A DNA stretch of 64,000 nt, from positions 625,581 through 689,580 of the forward strand of contig KE546983.1 in NCBI GenBank assembly GCA_000442125.1, given 5' to 3'. This stretch comes from Opeltia flavorubescens (Eukaryota; Ascomycota; Lecanoromycetes; Teloschistales; Teloschistaceae). Shown here piece after piece: positions 1 to 11,491 of the stretch. Within the stretch, counting starts at the first letter, position 1. Every line of letters starts with the position of its first letter. Below the pieces are notes generated by a model that had not been told where the DNA came from, ran no database searches, and saw only the letters and a list, made by a program, of their open reading frames with translations. A program made the translations under genes and the position numbers.

Positions 1-585
1 GGTCTAGATTTTTATTTACTGACCGTGCCACAAAGCTATACTTAAGGTGTATTTTTATTCCATTATCCAAAAAAAAAAGATTGACAAGTGGTAGGAAAAA
101 TACGGAAGATCTGGAAATAATATAAGGAAGCATAAATAGAGCTATGGTTGGATGGGAATGGAGGTAGGAACGAGCAGCGCAAATGTTCTGAGAGTCGAGT
201 TCACTCCTCAAGCGGTTGGAAGGTACGATGGGGTTGAAAGCGCTTAGAGCGAAAGACAGACCTCGGATAATCTCAATTGTCAATCTTGAAAATCAAAAAA
301 AAAAAGAGTCAAATATGGTTGTCTCTATCTAACCTTTACTTAAGCATTTGATGTAGGTGTAAATCTATCTTTGCAAGCTGTATATTACGACTATCTCGTG
401 AGTTGAACCAGCCACCTTTCCAGATCAGCTATCATGCGTTCTCCCAGCGTCGTATTGACGGCGCAGTCTGGCTGATTGGCACTGACACACTTCCCTTGGC
501 CAGCGACACTGACTGCGGCAAACTGAATGGCGGCAGCTGGGATCTCGGCGCTGAGGCCAAATTGCGCTCTTCTAATTGACCACCT
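1..585. other. no assignable gene
   Basis: Moderate-GC sequence with short A runs near 69-78 and 296-306. A 61-codon minus-strand frame (432-617) lies here and could be a tail of the next remnant, but it carries no recognisable motif. No telomeric repeat is visible at the window edge. Confidence 0.5.
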
Positions 586-1011
586 TTAACTCTCGTCGGA
601 CTTGATCTCGCCGTCATTTGACGGTCGAATTGTTGAGGTGTTGCCGTTCAGCACACCGATGTTGGTCACCAGCCACGAGAACTGGCGCGTCTTTTTGGCC
701 ATATTCCTCATCGTCTGCTGCCAAACCCTAGAGTGCTTTAATATCCCGACTAGGTCGTTTCGCAGCCCGGCTTCCAACTTGCGCACTATCTCCCTCCAAT
801 GTTGCGTCGATACGGTCCAGAGCTCGCGTTGAAGGTCGGCGGACAGATCCCTTCCCTCGCTGGCATTGGCCGGCAGCTTGGAATGAATTCGCGCTACCAG
901 CTCGGTGTCGAATTTGTGAAGCAATTGAATTACGTAGTTGCTTACTGCTCTATCAGACCGAGTCCATGGAGCGTCCGGCGGAGCTGGAGGCAGATTGCGG
1001 CGGTGATCCAT
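586..1011 (-). pseudogene. unassigned helix-rich ORF, possible gene remnant
   Basis: A 141-codon minus-strand frame with coding-like composition, rich in Arg, Lys, Leu and Asn and predicted mostly helical in its middle (for example ELWTVSTQHWREIVRKLEAG). I do not recognise the family. It lies just downstream of the methyltransferase remnant on the same strand but does not read like the C-terminal half of a class I methyltransferase. It is probably the remains of another gene. The overlapping plus-strand frames look like shadows. Confidence 0.3.
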
Positions 1012-1052
1012 GATGGTCGAGCCTTGAAAGGCCGGAGCGACCGTGCACCAGG

Positions 1053-1585
1053 CTACTTGGGATCCGCGAGATCAAGTACTCGTACGGTATCAGTGCCGGC
1101 TTTCGCAGAGGAGGTAGAGAAGGGGTACTGTATAACGTCGGTGGTACTCAATGCTGATGGTGTTAATAATGACGAGGACTCCAATCTCGCCACCTCCGCC
1201 GCCGTCAGCTCGCGTGTAATCTCCACTTGGCGTCGAGTGTTGGTGATAGCCGTCACCCTGCAACCTCGTTTTCTGGCAAGGTATCTGGCGGTCCCGCCAA
1301 TGCCGCAACCAATGTCTAGCACTCTGCAGCGAGCAGCCAGCGGAGACTCTTGATGACTCAGCGAGTCAGACGACTTAATTGAGCTGGAACTAATCGTTAG
1401 TATCAGTTGGCGACTTGAAATAGCCATAATTGATATACTTGCCCCTTATAGTCTTCGTTAGCCAATGTACTGGATAATCAAATGTTAGGTTGGTGGGGGG
1501 TATCATACCATACTTGGAGAAATTGGTCCAAGGTCACGTCGTAGTGCTTTTGAATCCTCTTCTTAAGACGTTCTGTATCGGCCAT
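1053..1585 (-). pseudogene. class I SAM-dependent methyltransferase remnant (gamma-tocopherol MT/UbiE-like)
   Basis: The minus strand opens at 1585 with MADTERLKKRIQKHYDVT, which matches the N-terminal helix and HYD motif of gamma-tocopherol-methyltransferase-like fungal enzymes. After a stop, YINYGYF (about 1420-1440) matches the HIHHGYW-type substrate-side motif. The 1427-1053 frame then has RVLDIGCGIGGTARYLAR, the glycine-rich SAM-binding motif I, followed by VTAITNT, the usual motif I-II spacing. Family members run about 280-320 aa; here only the N-terminal half remains, in at least two frames with in-frame stops. The catalytic class is clear; the substrate cannot be told. The start lies only about 30 bp from the divergent esterase remnant. 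Confidence 0.7.
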
Positions 1586-1615
1586 GGCCTCCTTAAAGCA
1601 GTTTCAGCAACAGTA

Positions 1616-2460
1616 ATGAAGAGCGACATCCTCACTCTCGTAGCCACGCTGGTCGGCTTAGAACAAACCACTACTCTTGTTTCGACCTACAACTCAAACT
1701 CAACATCTGTTGTGCGTTCCGCCGGTACTGTTATAGGTTCCATAGACCATGGCTTCGAATAGTATCGTGGCATCCCCCATACCCACCTGCCGACGGGTTC
1801 TCTGAGACTGAAGATCCCGGTGCGCCTTGGGGGTTTCGACTCCTTCCACCACATGCAACCGGTGTAAGTCCCGCATGTCCCCAAATGACAGCAGTGGAAG
1901 TCATGTTACTCTTGCTCGATGTGTTCGTCCTGCCGGATATCGAGCAGACTTTGTTATTCGGGACGGCATTAGGTGACGAAACTGAGGATTGCCTTACCAT
2001 CTCGGTCATGCGGCCGCAAGGCACCGCAGTCGATGCCAAGCTGCCTGTTCTCTTTCGGATATGTGGCTGAGGCTTCGAAACGGGCAGTCCACAGATGTGC
2101 AATGGATCTGTGCTAGCCTCCCAGTCGGTAGCTCAGGGGAAGCCAATCATCCTTGTGGGCGTCAACTATCGTCTCGGAGCCTTTGGGTTCCTTAGAGGTC
2201 GTGAGTTGTTCGCAGATGAGGCAGCGAGCCTGGGTCTGCTTGACCAGCGTATGGGTCTGGAATGGATAGTAGACAGTATTGCAGCGTATGAAGGTGATCC
2301 TGATGCGGTTACGATATGGGGAGAGACTGTTGGCGCCATAAGTGTTTTTGATCAGCTTGCCAAGTTGGCCTCGAAGCCCGAGCCTAGGAGGAGCCCCGCC
2401 GCGGTATCGTGGAAGGCGACAATCTCGGACTCGGCTTGCTCTAAGTACGTGTAGTTGCCG
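1616..2460 (+). pseudogene. secreted type-B carboxylesterase, broken and truncated
   Basis: The frame from the ATG at 1616 begins with a hydrophobic signal-peptide-like stretch (MKSDILTLVATLVGL), then GTVIGSIDHGFE and, in a shifted frame, RGIPHTHLPTGSLRLK, the family's RGIPYAxPPxG segment. From 1885 one frame reads ETEDCLTISVMRP, an ICG-stop-GFETGS version of the GGGF oxyanion loop, VGVNYRLGAFGFL, then SLGLLDQRMGLEWI and DPDAVTIWGETVGAISV. The nucleophile elbow is normally GESAG; here it reads GETVG, so the catalytic Ser is gone. Full-length relatives are about 500-560 aa; the match ends near 2454 at about half length. This is a fungal alpha/beta-hydrolase pseudogene with at least two stops and one frame change. 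Confidence 0.8.
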
Positions 2461-3131
2461 TCCTAAAGATTCGAGCTGGTAGTCCGACGGCGAAGTGGAT
2501 ATGTCTCTCGAGCTCGGCAAGGAACTTCTTGCGGTGCTTCGAGCTCCCGCCCATCGATATGAAATCTCCGGAGCAAAAGTCCACGGAGCAGGCATCTGCA
2601 TCGCTGGTAGGTAATGTTGCGTAAAAGCTGTCCGAAGCGCGCCGAGAGCCTCCTCGAGATTGCGGTAAAAGGTCGGTAGTGATTTGGTGTGCTCCGGTTG
2701 GATTCTATAGCTTCTGGTTAGAGAAGTTAGTGTCCCCTTTGGAGATACAAAAGGGCTCTCGAGCGTCCGTGGGTCATGTATTGTGCAAGGAGATGAAACG
2801 AGGTCGCTTTGCTGAGATAAGACCGAGCTCTGAAGGAGTGATAAAGCCTGAGATGTCTATCATTCTCAGCTCAAAGTCAATCCAACCTCTCTAGTGCTAG
2901 TACGAGTACTCATACCTGTCTAAAAGCCGCCAACAAAGCAGTTCATCTAGGTTTGATTGCCGTCGCGGAAACACTACAGCTAGCGAGATAGCTGTCTAAG
3001 TGTGTAACTTTGATTGGAATGGAATTACTAGGGGGTAGAGGTTGGAAGAAGGTCTAGATTGTAAGAACATTTGAACGCGACGTTAGCTGGGCACGGCCAA
3101 GTTACTTAATCTCAATACATCAGGGCCGAAG
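2461..3131. other. degenerate stretch without assignable gene
   Basis: On the minus strand at 2690-2460, two adjacent frames read coherently (YRNLEEALGALRTAFTQHYL, then FISMGGSSKHRKKFLAELER), suggesting a decayed gene of unknown family. No motif allows a name. From 2900 to 3130 I see nothing. Confidence 0.3.
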
Positions 3132-3789
3132 TCAAGGGTCCGGCTGGCAGAGCCAAAGTCCGACATATAGTTTGCCAAGACCGGTGCCCAGCCGGACCCT
3201 AGTCAATTTTAGCGCATTTGCAAAAATGGAACGTGCACAGTGGCTCATTACCTGCATGAAGCGAAAGATGCACTTCGCAGGATGTATATACCTAAGCAGC
3301 GATATGCAGAAGTGGGCTAATGGTTCTGGTAGGCTCCTGTTGATGAATGGTGTACCAAGCTTCAGGCGACCCTTATTCGCCGTATCTAATCTCCTTTTGA
3401 AAGAATCAACATTAAAACAAACAACTTTATCATTATCATCAGAACCAACGTACATGTATCCACCAAAACATGGGACGATAGAAGGAGCCTCAACGGTTCG
3501 CTTGTTTATTTTACTGACTCTCCACAGAGAGAAGAGCTTACTGTACCTTTCCGTCGCAGTCAGCCGACAGAGCGGTGACTTACTCATGTCCCCAGTGAGG
3601 TATACTGGTCTAGGAAGAAGGTTCGATCGACAGGTCAGTCCCTGGCGCCTCCCTATTATTACCGCTACTGATAGCTTTCAAGAAGACCCCATCAACGAAA
3701 CATATAGTACGGTCTATTACCAGGCTCTCGCATTAGGTTGTTCGCAACCCAAGCCTGTCGTTAAACGACTTCCTCTGCTAGATAGCTGA
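3132..3789. other. overlapping opposite-strand ORFs, strand undecided
   Basis: A plus-strand frame (3172-3789, 205 codons) and a minus-strand frame (3587-3132, 151 codons) overlap almost fully. The minus frame contains VPCFGGYMYVGSDDNDKVV, which recalls a beta-propeller strand; the plus frame has no recognisable motif. The minus strand is slightly more protein-like. Neither can be assigned, and only one at most is real. Confidence 0.25.
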
Positions 3790-3790
3790 C

Positions 3791-4422
3791 AAAGCGAGAG
3801 TAGAGAAAGCTCGACTCCCTCCAGTGGGCTTGATAACAGTGAGGGTAAGTCCCTGTCCCTCTCGTATCTCTGAGCTGCTCTCTAGCCTCTCCCTCTGATG
3901 AAATTACAGACGACGTAGTCATGCTGGAGATTGAAAGTACTATCGCCAACAAATACAGCGCTTTCGCCATGGCCACCCATGTGGGGCTACAGATTGGACC
4001 CACGCCTACCCTCGGCCCCCTCACGAACGAAGAGCGAGAGATCCTCGATTGCCTTCTAACCCTCACTGCTTCCAATCCTTTCACCAAAGCTGTCATCCTG
4101 CCGGCCGCTCTCGATGCTAAGGCTTTAGTACGAACTCCGCGTTGACGGGTCGTTGGCGAAGACGAGGAGGGAGTAGCAATGGTCGTAAACCCTCTCAGCA
4201 CCGACTCTCCACCGCCTTCAAGGCAGTCTGAGGCTTCACCGTGCGTACTTGAAGAAGAGGGAGGAGAGATTGCAACGATTGTTACCAAAATTAGTAGAAA
4301 AGGGCTTTGAGTACATAGCGTATAAGAGGAGTTCGTGGTTACACAAAAGCAAGCTATGGAACGCCTGGCGACTGGTGCAGGAGTTCGAGGCACAATTTGA
4401 GCAATGGGCCTCCGAGTGTTGA
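3791..4422 (+). pseudogene. unassigned intron-containing gene remnant
   Basis: A plausible 65-bp intron (GTAAGT at 3845 to TTACAG at 3909) precedes a frame with DDVVMLEIESTIANKYSAFA and LGPLTNEEREILDCLLTLT. This frame stops at 4145. Another frame resumes after a shift and ends at 4422 with a basic and aromatic helix (YLKKREERLQRLLPKLVEKG, then SSWLHKSKLWNAWRLVQEFE). The splice sites and continuous protein-like composition suggest a real but broken gene. I do not recognise the family; the remnant covers roughly 190 codons. Confidence 0.35.
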
Positions 4423-6936
4423 AAAGCGACATTTCTGGGCATGGATGTAGTATATGCGTCACTGTGTGATATATAGTCTTAGAAGTATAAGGCGTGCTAT
4501 AAACAGCAAAGGAAAACAGTACATCCTGAGCTTGCTATTATTTCAGATGCTCCATGTATTTCGGAGGATTGAGTGAGCGTTTCAAAAGGCTAGACCTAAA
4601 CGCAGACGCTCCCCTTATAAAAGCCGGTTATCTGGCGGTAAAGTGATTCTCTCTCTCTCCTGTCTCCTATTGGCTCCTATTGCCTGTGGTGTCGCATTCC
4701 CAGGGAGTTTTAACCTTGTTAACAACGATAAGATAATACTACGCTGTACGGACCACGGCCACCGATACGTATACTGGCCACTACCAACCATCACCACAAT
4801 ACTGGACCCAGTGTGGCTGTTTCTCGCTCCGAGTATACTTCGGAAAAATCCGGTGTAATGAGATGACGCTTATATTCATTGGCCTTTCCTTCGGCACGCG
4901 CATGCTCTCGTCAGTTGACTGTCTGCGCCCGGGTAATGCTCGTGCCATGCTATCAAATTAAATTAGGAAGGATGTCTGTCAGCTTCCCCCCGAGATGGCT
5001 TGGGCTATCTTCACGAGCTCGCAGTGAATATCGGTGTGACTGCTGAGAAGGTCCGTCAGCTCAGCCTCTCACATCTACCCACACTTTTCAGGATAACATC
5101 GTGAATATCGTGATCGAACGGAAGCCGAAGCAGGAACAAGATAGAAGAGGGATTGGAGTCAAAAGTTCAGCGACAATGAGAAACATCTGGTGGAGCATTC
5201 ATGCTTGTTAGTGAGGGTTATACCCAGGGAAATCTAATAAGAACAGCCGTGCTGGCGCATAGATTGCCCTAGGCCAATGAACTTCTAATAATACGCCTAA
5301 AAGATGCAAGAGAGAATTTTCGTGGCTGTATTGCAATTTCGAGGCATTCAACTTGGAAGTCTCGGTTACTCATTATATCGTGCGGTATCTGATGGATGAA
5401 GAGGACCAAGTGTAAGATTTTATCCGAGACTCAATTAGTATTTCGAGTGATAGAACTAGATACCTACTTGTACTCTAATTAATTCTGTGTGATACCGTAT
5501 GGGCGGTATTATTTCTGTAAACGGATATGAGTCCACCCGTAAACTGTAAATGGCACGTATTAAGGAAGGTCGCTACCGGCGATGAAAGCGGTCAGAAAAA
5601 GTATTCGCAAAGACACTATCAAAGGCTAACGAAGCTCTTGGAGCTATATGATTAGCTTTTATTAAAACTCCTTTATATATAAGATTAAAGGGTACTCGCG
5701 TTTGATAGTATATTTCGCATGGACTACTCACCTCTATACTGTAGACGTCCTATCTTTATCTTCTCGTCCCGTCCTTAAAAGGGTGTACCCCGATAAACGG
5801 ATGCCCAAGGTCCGCTCTAGGAAACGAGTGGGAAGTTTGATGAGATAGGACCTGAAGACGGTGTGCGTATATAAGAGATGACAGGTATAATGCCTATAGA
5901 GAATATTCTGGTGGTTGCATTATATTACGGCTCCACCTCCCCAGACTAAACTTAATAATATTAATGTTATTCTTTTAATAACGAATTTGAGCCTATCCTC
6001 ACCATATGGAAATGCACGCATCTGAGCGCGTAGTTCGCTGACCAGCCAGTGGATTTTAGGAGATTTCTCAGGGATCCAGATAGGTGCAACGTGCAACTCT
6101 TTCAGCGTAGCCAATTCAAAGCAGTCTCTCAAACTCTGGCTGTTGAATCGATGAGCTCTCCAATATCTTAGAAAGCAGTATAATCTTTGGTTTTAAAGCA
6201 GACTTCGGGACCACTTAGTGGTAATAAAGTTCCATAGGCAGCAAGGTCCTTGAAAAGGACAAATCGGAGTCATCTTTACCCTCAGGATAATCAAAAAACT
6301 GGAGCAAAGGTCTCGAAGAGCTTCGATACAAGATATGGTCGCTACACTAAAGCAGCTCTCGTCAGACTTCGTAACTGGAGGACGTCCCATGCCATCTGTT
6401 CGACATCACTCCATAAAGTCGTCATTTCATTTCCTATTTATCCTGGCACCATATTCTATTCGAGACAATGATTCAGCACTCCAGACTTTGACCCGAAGCA
6501 CAGCTGGAAAGACAAGGGTCGACGTTAACAACTGTGGCGGTATGAGAATCGCTGTAATAGATTCTTGAAGCGTGCTCTGTTTTCGAAGTGGAAAGCGATG
6601 AGGGTATTGATGTCGAAGATGATAGCGATAGCAAGGCTTAGGAAGATCAGGAGGAGGTGTAGGACAATGTAGCAATTCGCCTTGTCTAGGTAGGAACCAC
6701 AAATGTGCTCGATATAACAGATGGGTTGAACGAGAGAAGCTGGAGTCGGAAGGGTGGAGATCCTTAAAGGTATATACCGGAGTTGGAACTTAGGAATTGG
6801 ATTGGGAAAAACGAAGAGAACGCGATTTAACGATACTCGATCTTTATTATGCAGGGCTTTAGCCGCGTGTCTTAACACTCCCGAGCTCTCAATGCTAACC
6901 ATCTATCTGGTATTAGTTACGAGCCTCGCTGAAATA
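4423..6936. other. degenerate intergenic sequence
   Basis: Mostly short shadow ORFs (under 130 codons) on both strands. The piece 5400-5950 is more AT-rich, which fits mild RIP-like decay. A 125-codon minus frame (6902-6525) is hydrophobic near its C-terminal part, but the overlapping plus frame is equally long. No gene can be supported. Confidence 0.4.
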
Positions 6937-8050
6937 CTAAGCAGAAGGAGTTCCCACAGATTCCTTGCTATCCTTCTTCTGAGCCCACAAGATATGATTT
7001 CTCAGCATTTGGGTGTCTGGGCAACGCTGGGTAAATGTCTCGAGGTGACTATCCCTATCAGTCCCAACATCAGCTTCACCGTGTTGCTGCACCCAGTTCT
7101 CCCAGAACGTATGCTTCAGTAGTCGGGATAGATATCTTTCAGGACCCTGTCCATCCTGTTCTTCCGGGTCAGAACCCCCCAAGTCAGAATGTTGCTGACG
7201 TCCTTCCGGATCTCAAGTAGGTTTTCCCTCGGTGTACTCCTCTTGACAAACAGATAGGCATTGACGATCGTGGTGTGGTAGACTCCAAGCTGCCCTGGTC
7301 GATCTTTATACCAATGTAGCAGAAGTTCGGCCATCTTCGGGGTCCAGGCAATGGTGAAAGCAATAGTTCCCAAGTCGGCTTTGGATGCGGAGCCGGAGTG
7401 AGGTACGGTTGAAGCGTTCTTTGCGGCAGCGACTTTATCGATTCCGCGACCAACCACGACGAAAGCCGTCCCAGTGCCTATATACTGGTTCTCTGCTTCT
7501 TCAATCGACTTCGCTGCACCCTTGTGCTGGGTTGCTAGGACAGGATATTAAAGGCTAGGGCAAACTTTAATCATCTCCTCGACATTGGCATCTACTACCG
7601 ACAAACCCTTCCCGGCCTCTTGCTTATTCGGCACCTTTATACCCTATATCAGATTAGGCTTTGGGTCAGAAATGATTTTGGGAGTCTTTTGGTTGGGGAT
7701 GAAGCCTGTGCGGAATTGTACTTTGCTTACTCGATGCAAGCCTTCGGCAGCTAGGTCTACCCTCTTTGCCGCTTGGTTAAACACGGCTTCAACGGACTTA
7801 GTGATGATCTTGTCGGGGTCTGATTGATTGATCGGCTTATAACCGATCGTTTGGACGACCAGGTTAACCAACGGCTCTATTAACGTCTCTTCGTTATCCG
7901 TTGCGTGCTTATGTAGTATCGTCTTGATAGCCTCCACAGACTCGGTTCTGATATCCACCTCGGATCCTCCTCCTAGAATCTTCTCCACCTCAGCTTTGAG
8001 ATCTGGATATTTATCGTAGTCATCTTCTTTATTGAACTATATGTTCTGGG
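6937..8050 (-). pseudogene. DUF7924-like fungal protein, broken
   Basis: Reading minus from about 8050: EDDYDKYPDLKAEVEKIL, then SVEAIKTIL, a middle part with PKPNLI, then TQHKGAAKSIEEAENQYIG (the family's ExK-type ENKGxxGSIExAENQ motif, here with His for Glu). Next comes DLGTIAFTIAWTPKMAELLL, VYHTTIVNAYLF and DVSNILTWGVLTRK, matching the family's AFTxxWTPxxAxLxVHW ... YHM ... HNILDWG C-terminus. These proteins are abundant, variable fungal proteins with a restriction-endonuclease-like core; the role is unknown. Pieces lie in at least three frames. A further coherent frame (7182-6937, LLKHTFWENWVQQHGEADVG) may be its tail. The match order supports one decayed gene on the minus strand. Confidence 0.5.
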
Positions 8051-8073
8051 TATTGAGATGAGCACGATCGTTA

Positions 8074-8700
8074 TTAACGTTTTTGGTAAGTGATGACCCC
8101 GATTTGGTGCCCGACTTCGAGCCTAGTATCTGAGGGATTGTAAGTATAATTGCTCCACTTAGCCGCGTACGGATTACTTACCTCTGGAGAAGCTATAGAA
8201 ATAGGCTCTAAGCCTTTAATATGCCGATGATATTCGCTGCTAGAAGAGGAGATTTCTGAGTCTACAAAGGACGGCTGATCGATAGCGTTGGAGGAAGATA
8301 TAAGTCTTAATACTATATATAAACAACGAATCTTTGTAGGCAGGGTAGATAGCAAATTCCAGAATTGAAGTAGTAATACATTTTCGTCGAGTAAATGAAT
8401 AGAGGAAAAATCCTGGATTTCGGTAAGTTATTTACGTATATAAGGATCAATATTTACTTCTATAATCGAGCTGAAATATTTGCTTTAGTTCTACGAGTTG
8501 AAATTGTAAATATTAGACTCTGGTACTGTTCTCAGCACCATCGATGCTTCCGAAGTTCCTAATGATAGGAGCGAATAGGTGATATCGTCGCATCGGCGAA
8601 GATCCGGAACCTCGGCTCCGACTTTCTCGTCGCTCGCGAGGAAATGTAGCCTTGCAGTGACAATCGGTGTTAGTAAGTCGATATCTGAATGCAAGTCTTG
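8074..8700 (-). pseudogene. probable N-terminal remnants of the DUF7924-like gene
   Basis: Two minus-strand frames upstream of the DUF7924-like core read as protein: LHSDIDLLTPIVTARLHFLA (about 8700-8491) and a Ser-rich stretch followed by PISIASPEVSNPYAAKWSNY (8355-8074). Their strand, order and spacing fit a degenerate N-terminal half of the neighbouring gene. This is inference from position; neither has a diagnostic motif. Confidence 0.3.
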
Positions 8701-8875
8701 ATCTTCAGAGTATTTTAGCCGGGCGTTGGTGCTGAAAACGTGTGTCTGGTCAATCTACTGAGTGAGCTGTCCTCTCTACGTCCAAAACTCCTTTCACCTT
8801 CAACAACTAATACCACCCTCCTCTCCCCGCCAAAGCAGCACTCACCACCAACCCCCACGCTCCACTCCTCCACCC

Positions 8876-9321
8876 ATGCTCGCACTTGCCATGATCTTCA
8901 TCCTCCTTATCCACCTGTTCCCACTCACGACCGCACAATTCTAATTCTTCAGCGGCGAACCCCAGCAGCAAAGACCGCAAAAAGTGGTTTTAAATTCGGC
9001 TTGGTATCGGGAGACCTATGAATCTGGTACTTCCTTCGTTCTTTTCTCTATCTTCCCCTTCCTCCTCCTATATCTTCTATATCTCCCAATTATTAATGCT
9101 AACCTTACCCAAAAATAGCACACTGTACAGGCTACCTCTGCCCTTCTACCCTCTTATACGTGGACTTTCTACACTACTGCCCTTGCGCCTGACCCGCTAT
9201 CGAAGACAGGATAGAGCTAGGGGAAGACAATATGGTGTGCGTTAGCGAGGGTGGTTAGGCTGCGGGAGAAGCGGGAGAAGCGGGGAGGAAGATTGAATTG
9301 GCGAGAAAAGGGCTGTTATAA
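8876..9321 (+). pseudogene. LCL2: LCL2 (long chronological lifespan protein 2) homologue, inactivated
   Basis: The ATG at 8876 starts a signal peptide (MLALAMIFILLIHLFPLTTA) followed by QF-stop-FFSGEPQQQ and SAWYRETYES. An intron follows with clean signals: GTAC at 9027, GCTAAC branch site at 9098, ATAG at 9118. Exon 2 reads AHCTGYLCPSTLLYVDFLHY, CPCA, a stop, then PAIEDRIELGEDNMVCVSEG and, after another stop, GRKIELARKGLL with the natural stop at 9319. This is the full length and Cys pattern of fungal LCL2, a small secreted/ER protein linked in yeast to ER protein degradation and lifespan. Three internal stops inactivate it; one is TGG to TGA, a RIP-type G-to-A change. It is probably an extra or lost copy. 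Confidence 0.85.
9027..9118 (+). other. spliceosomal intron in the LCL2 remnant
   Basis: 92 bp, GT-AG, pyrimidine-rich, with GCTAAC about 15 bases before the acceptor. Removing it restores the family's AHC...YLCP reading across the junction, so the remnant is of genomic rather than retrotransposed origin. Confidence 0.75.
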
Positions 9322-11491
9322 GGATTGAAGTATCGGACGGGATCGGTTCATCTAAAGAGAGCCAGAGAAGGAAGGGGCTGGAAGGAGTAGGAGGCGTTTG
9401 GTGTTGTAATTGTTACGATAGGGAAGCGGTGGTTTCATCCATGGTAGGGCGAACGCTTGCGAGATCCTAGAGAGCGTCGATACCCGTCTTGCCGACTATA
9501 ACGACGCACGTCAAAAACACCTAATACATCATTTGACGAAAACGTTTACTCTTCCTTTTACCGCATCTACACTGCAAGCTGTTGAAGCGCTGATCGAATC
9601 CATACTCCATCGCAAACGTCGCTAACAAATCGCTCGCCATAGGTAGTTGAGTAGTGGAAGACTTATCGATATATTCGTTGAAATTCTGTCCAGCACGGAG
9701 CATCAAGTTCCCCATGTTCCTACTAACGATCATTGATAGTCTCCATATAGGAATGATCAATAGTAACGCAATGATCACACGCACATAATATTGGTGAAGT
9801 CTTTGCCAGTAATCCAACTCCAATTTTGGATGACAAACCCAGTGCGATCATGGGCCAAACAATAAGATCGGAGAAGGGTATGTTAATTTGCCTAAGTATA
9901 TCTAGAAGCTAAAGACCTCGTTCGCATTTCATACACGTGCAAGAGGCTTGCAAGGTAGATCTGGATGTCAGATTTATGAGAACCGCCAAGATCATCTGAA
10001 TACCAACGGGAGTTCGATTAGTTTGGTGGGTGTGATGGGTGTAATAGAGGGATGGAGGGATGGAGGGATAGATAGCTGAAGGGGTAGGAAAGGTAGAAGG
10101 CGGATGAAAATTTAGTCACACATACTATCCACCAAGTATAACAGATCTTGACAGGCCACGCAATGTTTCGTCTCTTCGTATCGTCTCATATGGTCAGACA
10201 TGTCACCACAATCTCCGAACCTTGCAGAAAACAGACACGAGCGGATGCGACCAACAGTGACCGCGTGCCCGGGCAGACCGCATCGTGAATCGCAGCAAAG
10301 ACTACTGCTCTTACTTGTTTTAACAGGGAGCTGGATATATTGAGAGAATCTCTTGTTATAAAGTCTGAAAATTCGATTCTAAGCACGAGAGGTTATATAA
10401 GGGATCGAATATAAATGGTCATGCATGAGATAACTCTTATAGTCACTTATATATAGAATTTAATGTCGAACTGTACATTCCTAGTATCTTTAGAAAAAGC
10501 CTTTGCCTTTGTTAACGATACCTGTTCTCCAAGTGTCTATCCGGCACTATCCTAGTCCTTCCCCTCCGTCGGCTGCTTAGGCGGCGGAGTTGCCACTCGC
10601 CAATGGAGGATTCTGTTCGATGTGATTATTATGATCCGATTTTACTCTTTTAGTGTAGTAATATAGTCTCTAAGTACTTTTTCGTCCGAGAGGAGGAAAT
10701 TCCATGTCTGAGGTATACGATAGCGCATCTTCAGATGGAAGTACGCCTAGTTAAAGGGCTTTATTGCCTTTAAAAGAGTATTAACCTTAACCAGAAGGTT
10801 TGGATCCAAATAGGTTGATCACTTTATTCATTCGTTTAAGGCTATATTTTATACGGTATCGCTGTACTTTTAGACTCAAGCCCGTTACTTCGTCAGAAGT
10901 CTCGACTTTATAGATAATCAACCCGGATATTTTTGAGCACCTTTTATACGAGATTTAAACGACAAATAATGCGCCATTGCTTTATATCCATATTTGAAAA
11001 ATACGCGGAGGGACCATAGGCGCTTCCACCTTACTCTAGGCTCTTCCTCGAGCTAGCGATAGACGCTGGATTATACGACTTGGAGGTACTGTAAACAGAT
11101 ATAATAAAAGTATTATAATTGATTGGGCTGTTTTAAGACAGAGTAGCTGCTTTCCGATTGAAGAAATAGGCAGGGTGGATGCCTGAGGCTCGCAGCTATT
11201 GCTGAAAGTAGAGGTCTTGTAAACGTCAGTCCAATCGTCCCAAGGATTTCGAAGAATTGTACCGTTTTGTTCGTGTTGACGTTGGGATAGCAATATAGCA
11301 AGTTATGCAGAAAAGCTGCTTTCGCATTGACATACAGACCCGGGAGATTGTCCAGCAAAGATTGGTCTCACTGTCAGAATTACGACCTTTCCGCGCACAG
11401 TCCCAGAGCTATGCTTGGCGAATTCTGTTACCAGCATTGCTAGTGGTGGTCGAGGACCTTACGCTGCTGACAGCTCTCAGACTGGCAGGCC
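9322..11491. other. degenerate stretch, no supported gene
   Basis: Contains a 100-codon minus frame (9823-9521) with a hydrophobic run (VRVIIALLLIIPIWRLSMIV) and a 66-codon minus frame (10386-10186), neither recognised. The part 10400-11000 is AT-enriched. Short GGAGGGAT-type tandem motifs lie at about 10051-10070. Confidence 0.35.

Noticed and set aside
1-300. Telomere or subtelomeric repeat at the window edge
   Set aside because: No TTAGGG-type repeat or known subtelomeric motif is present.
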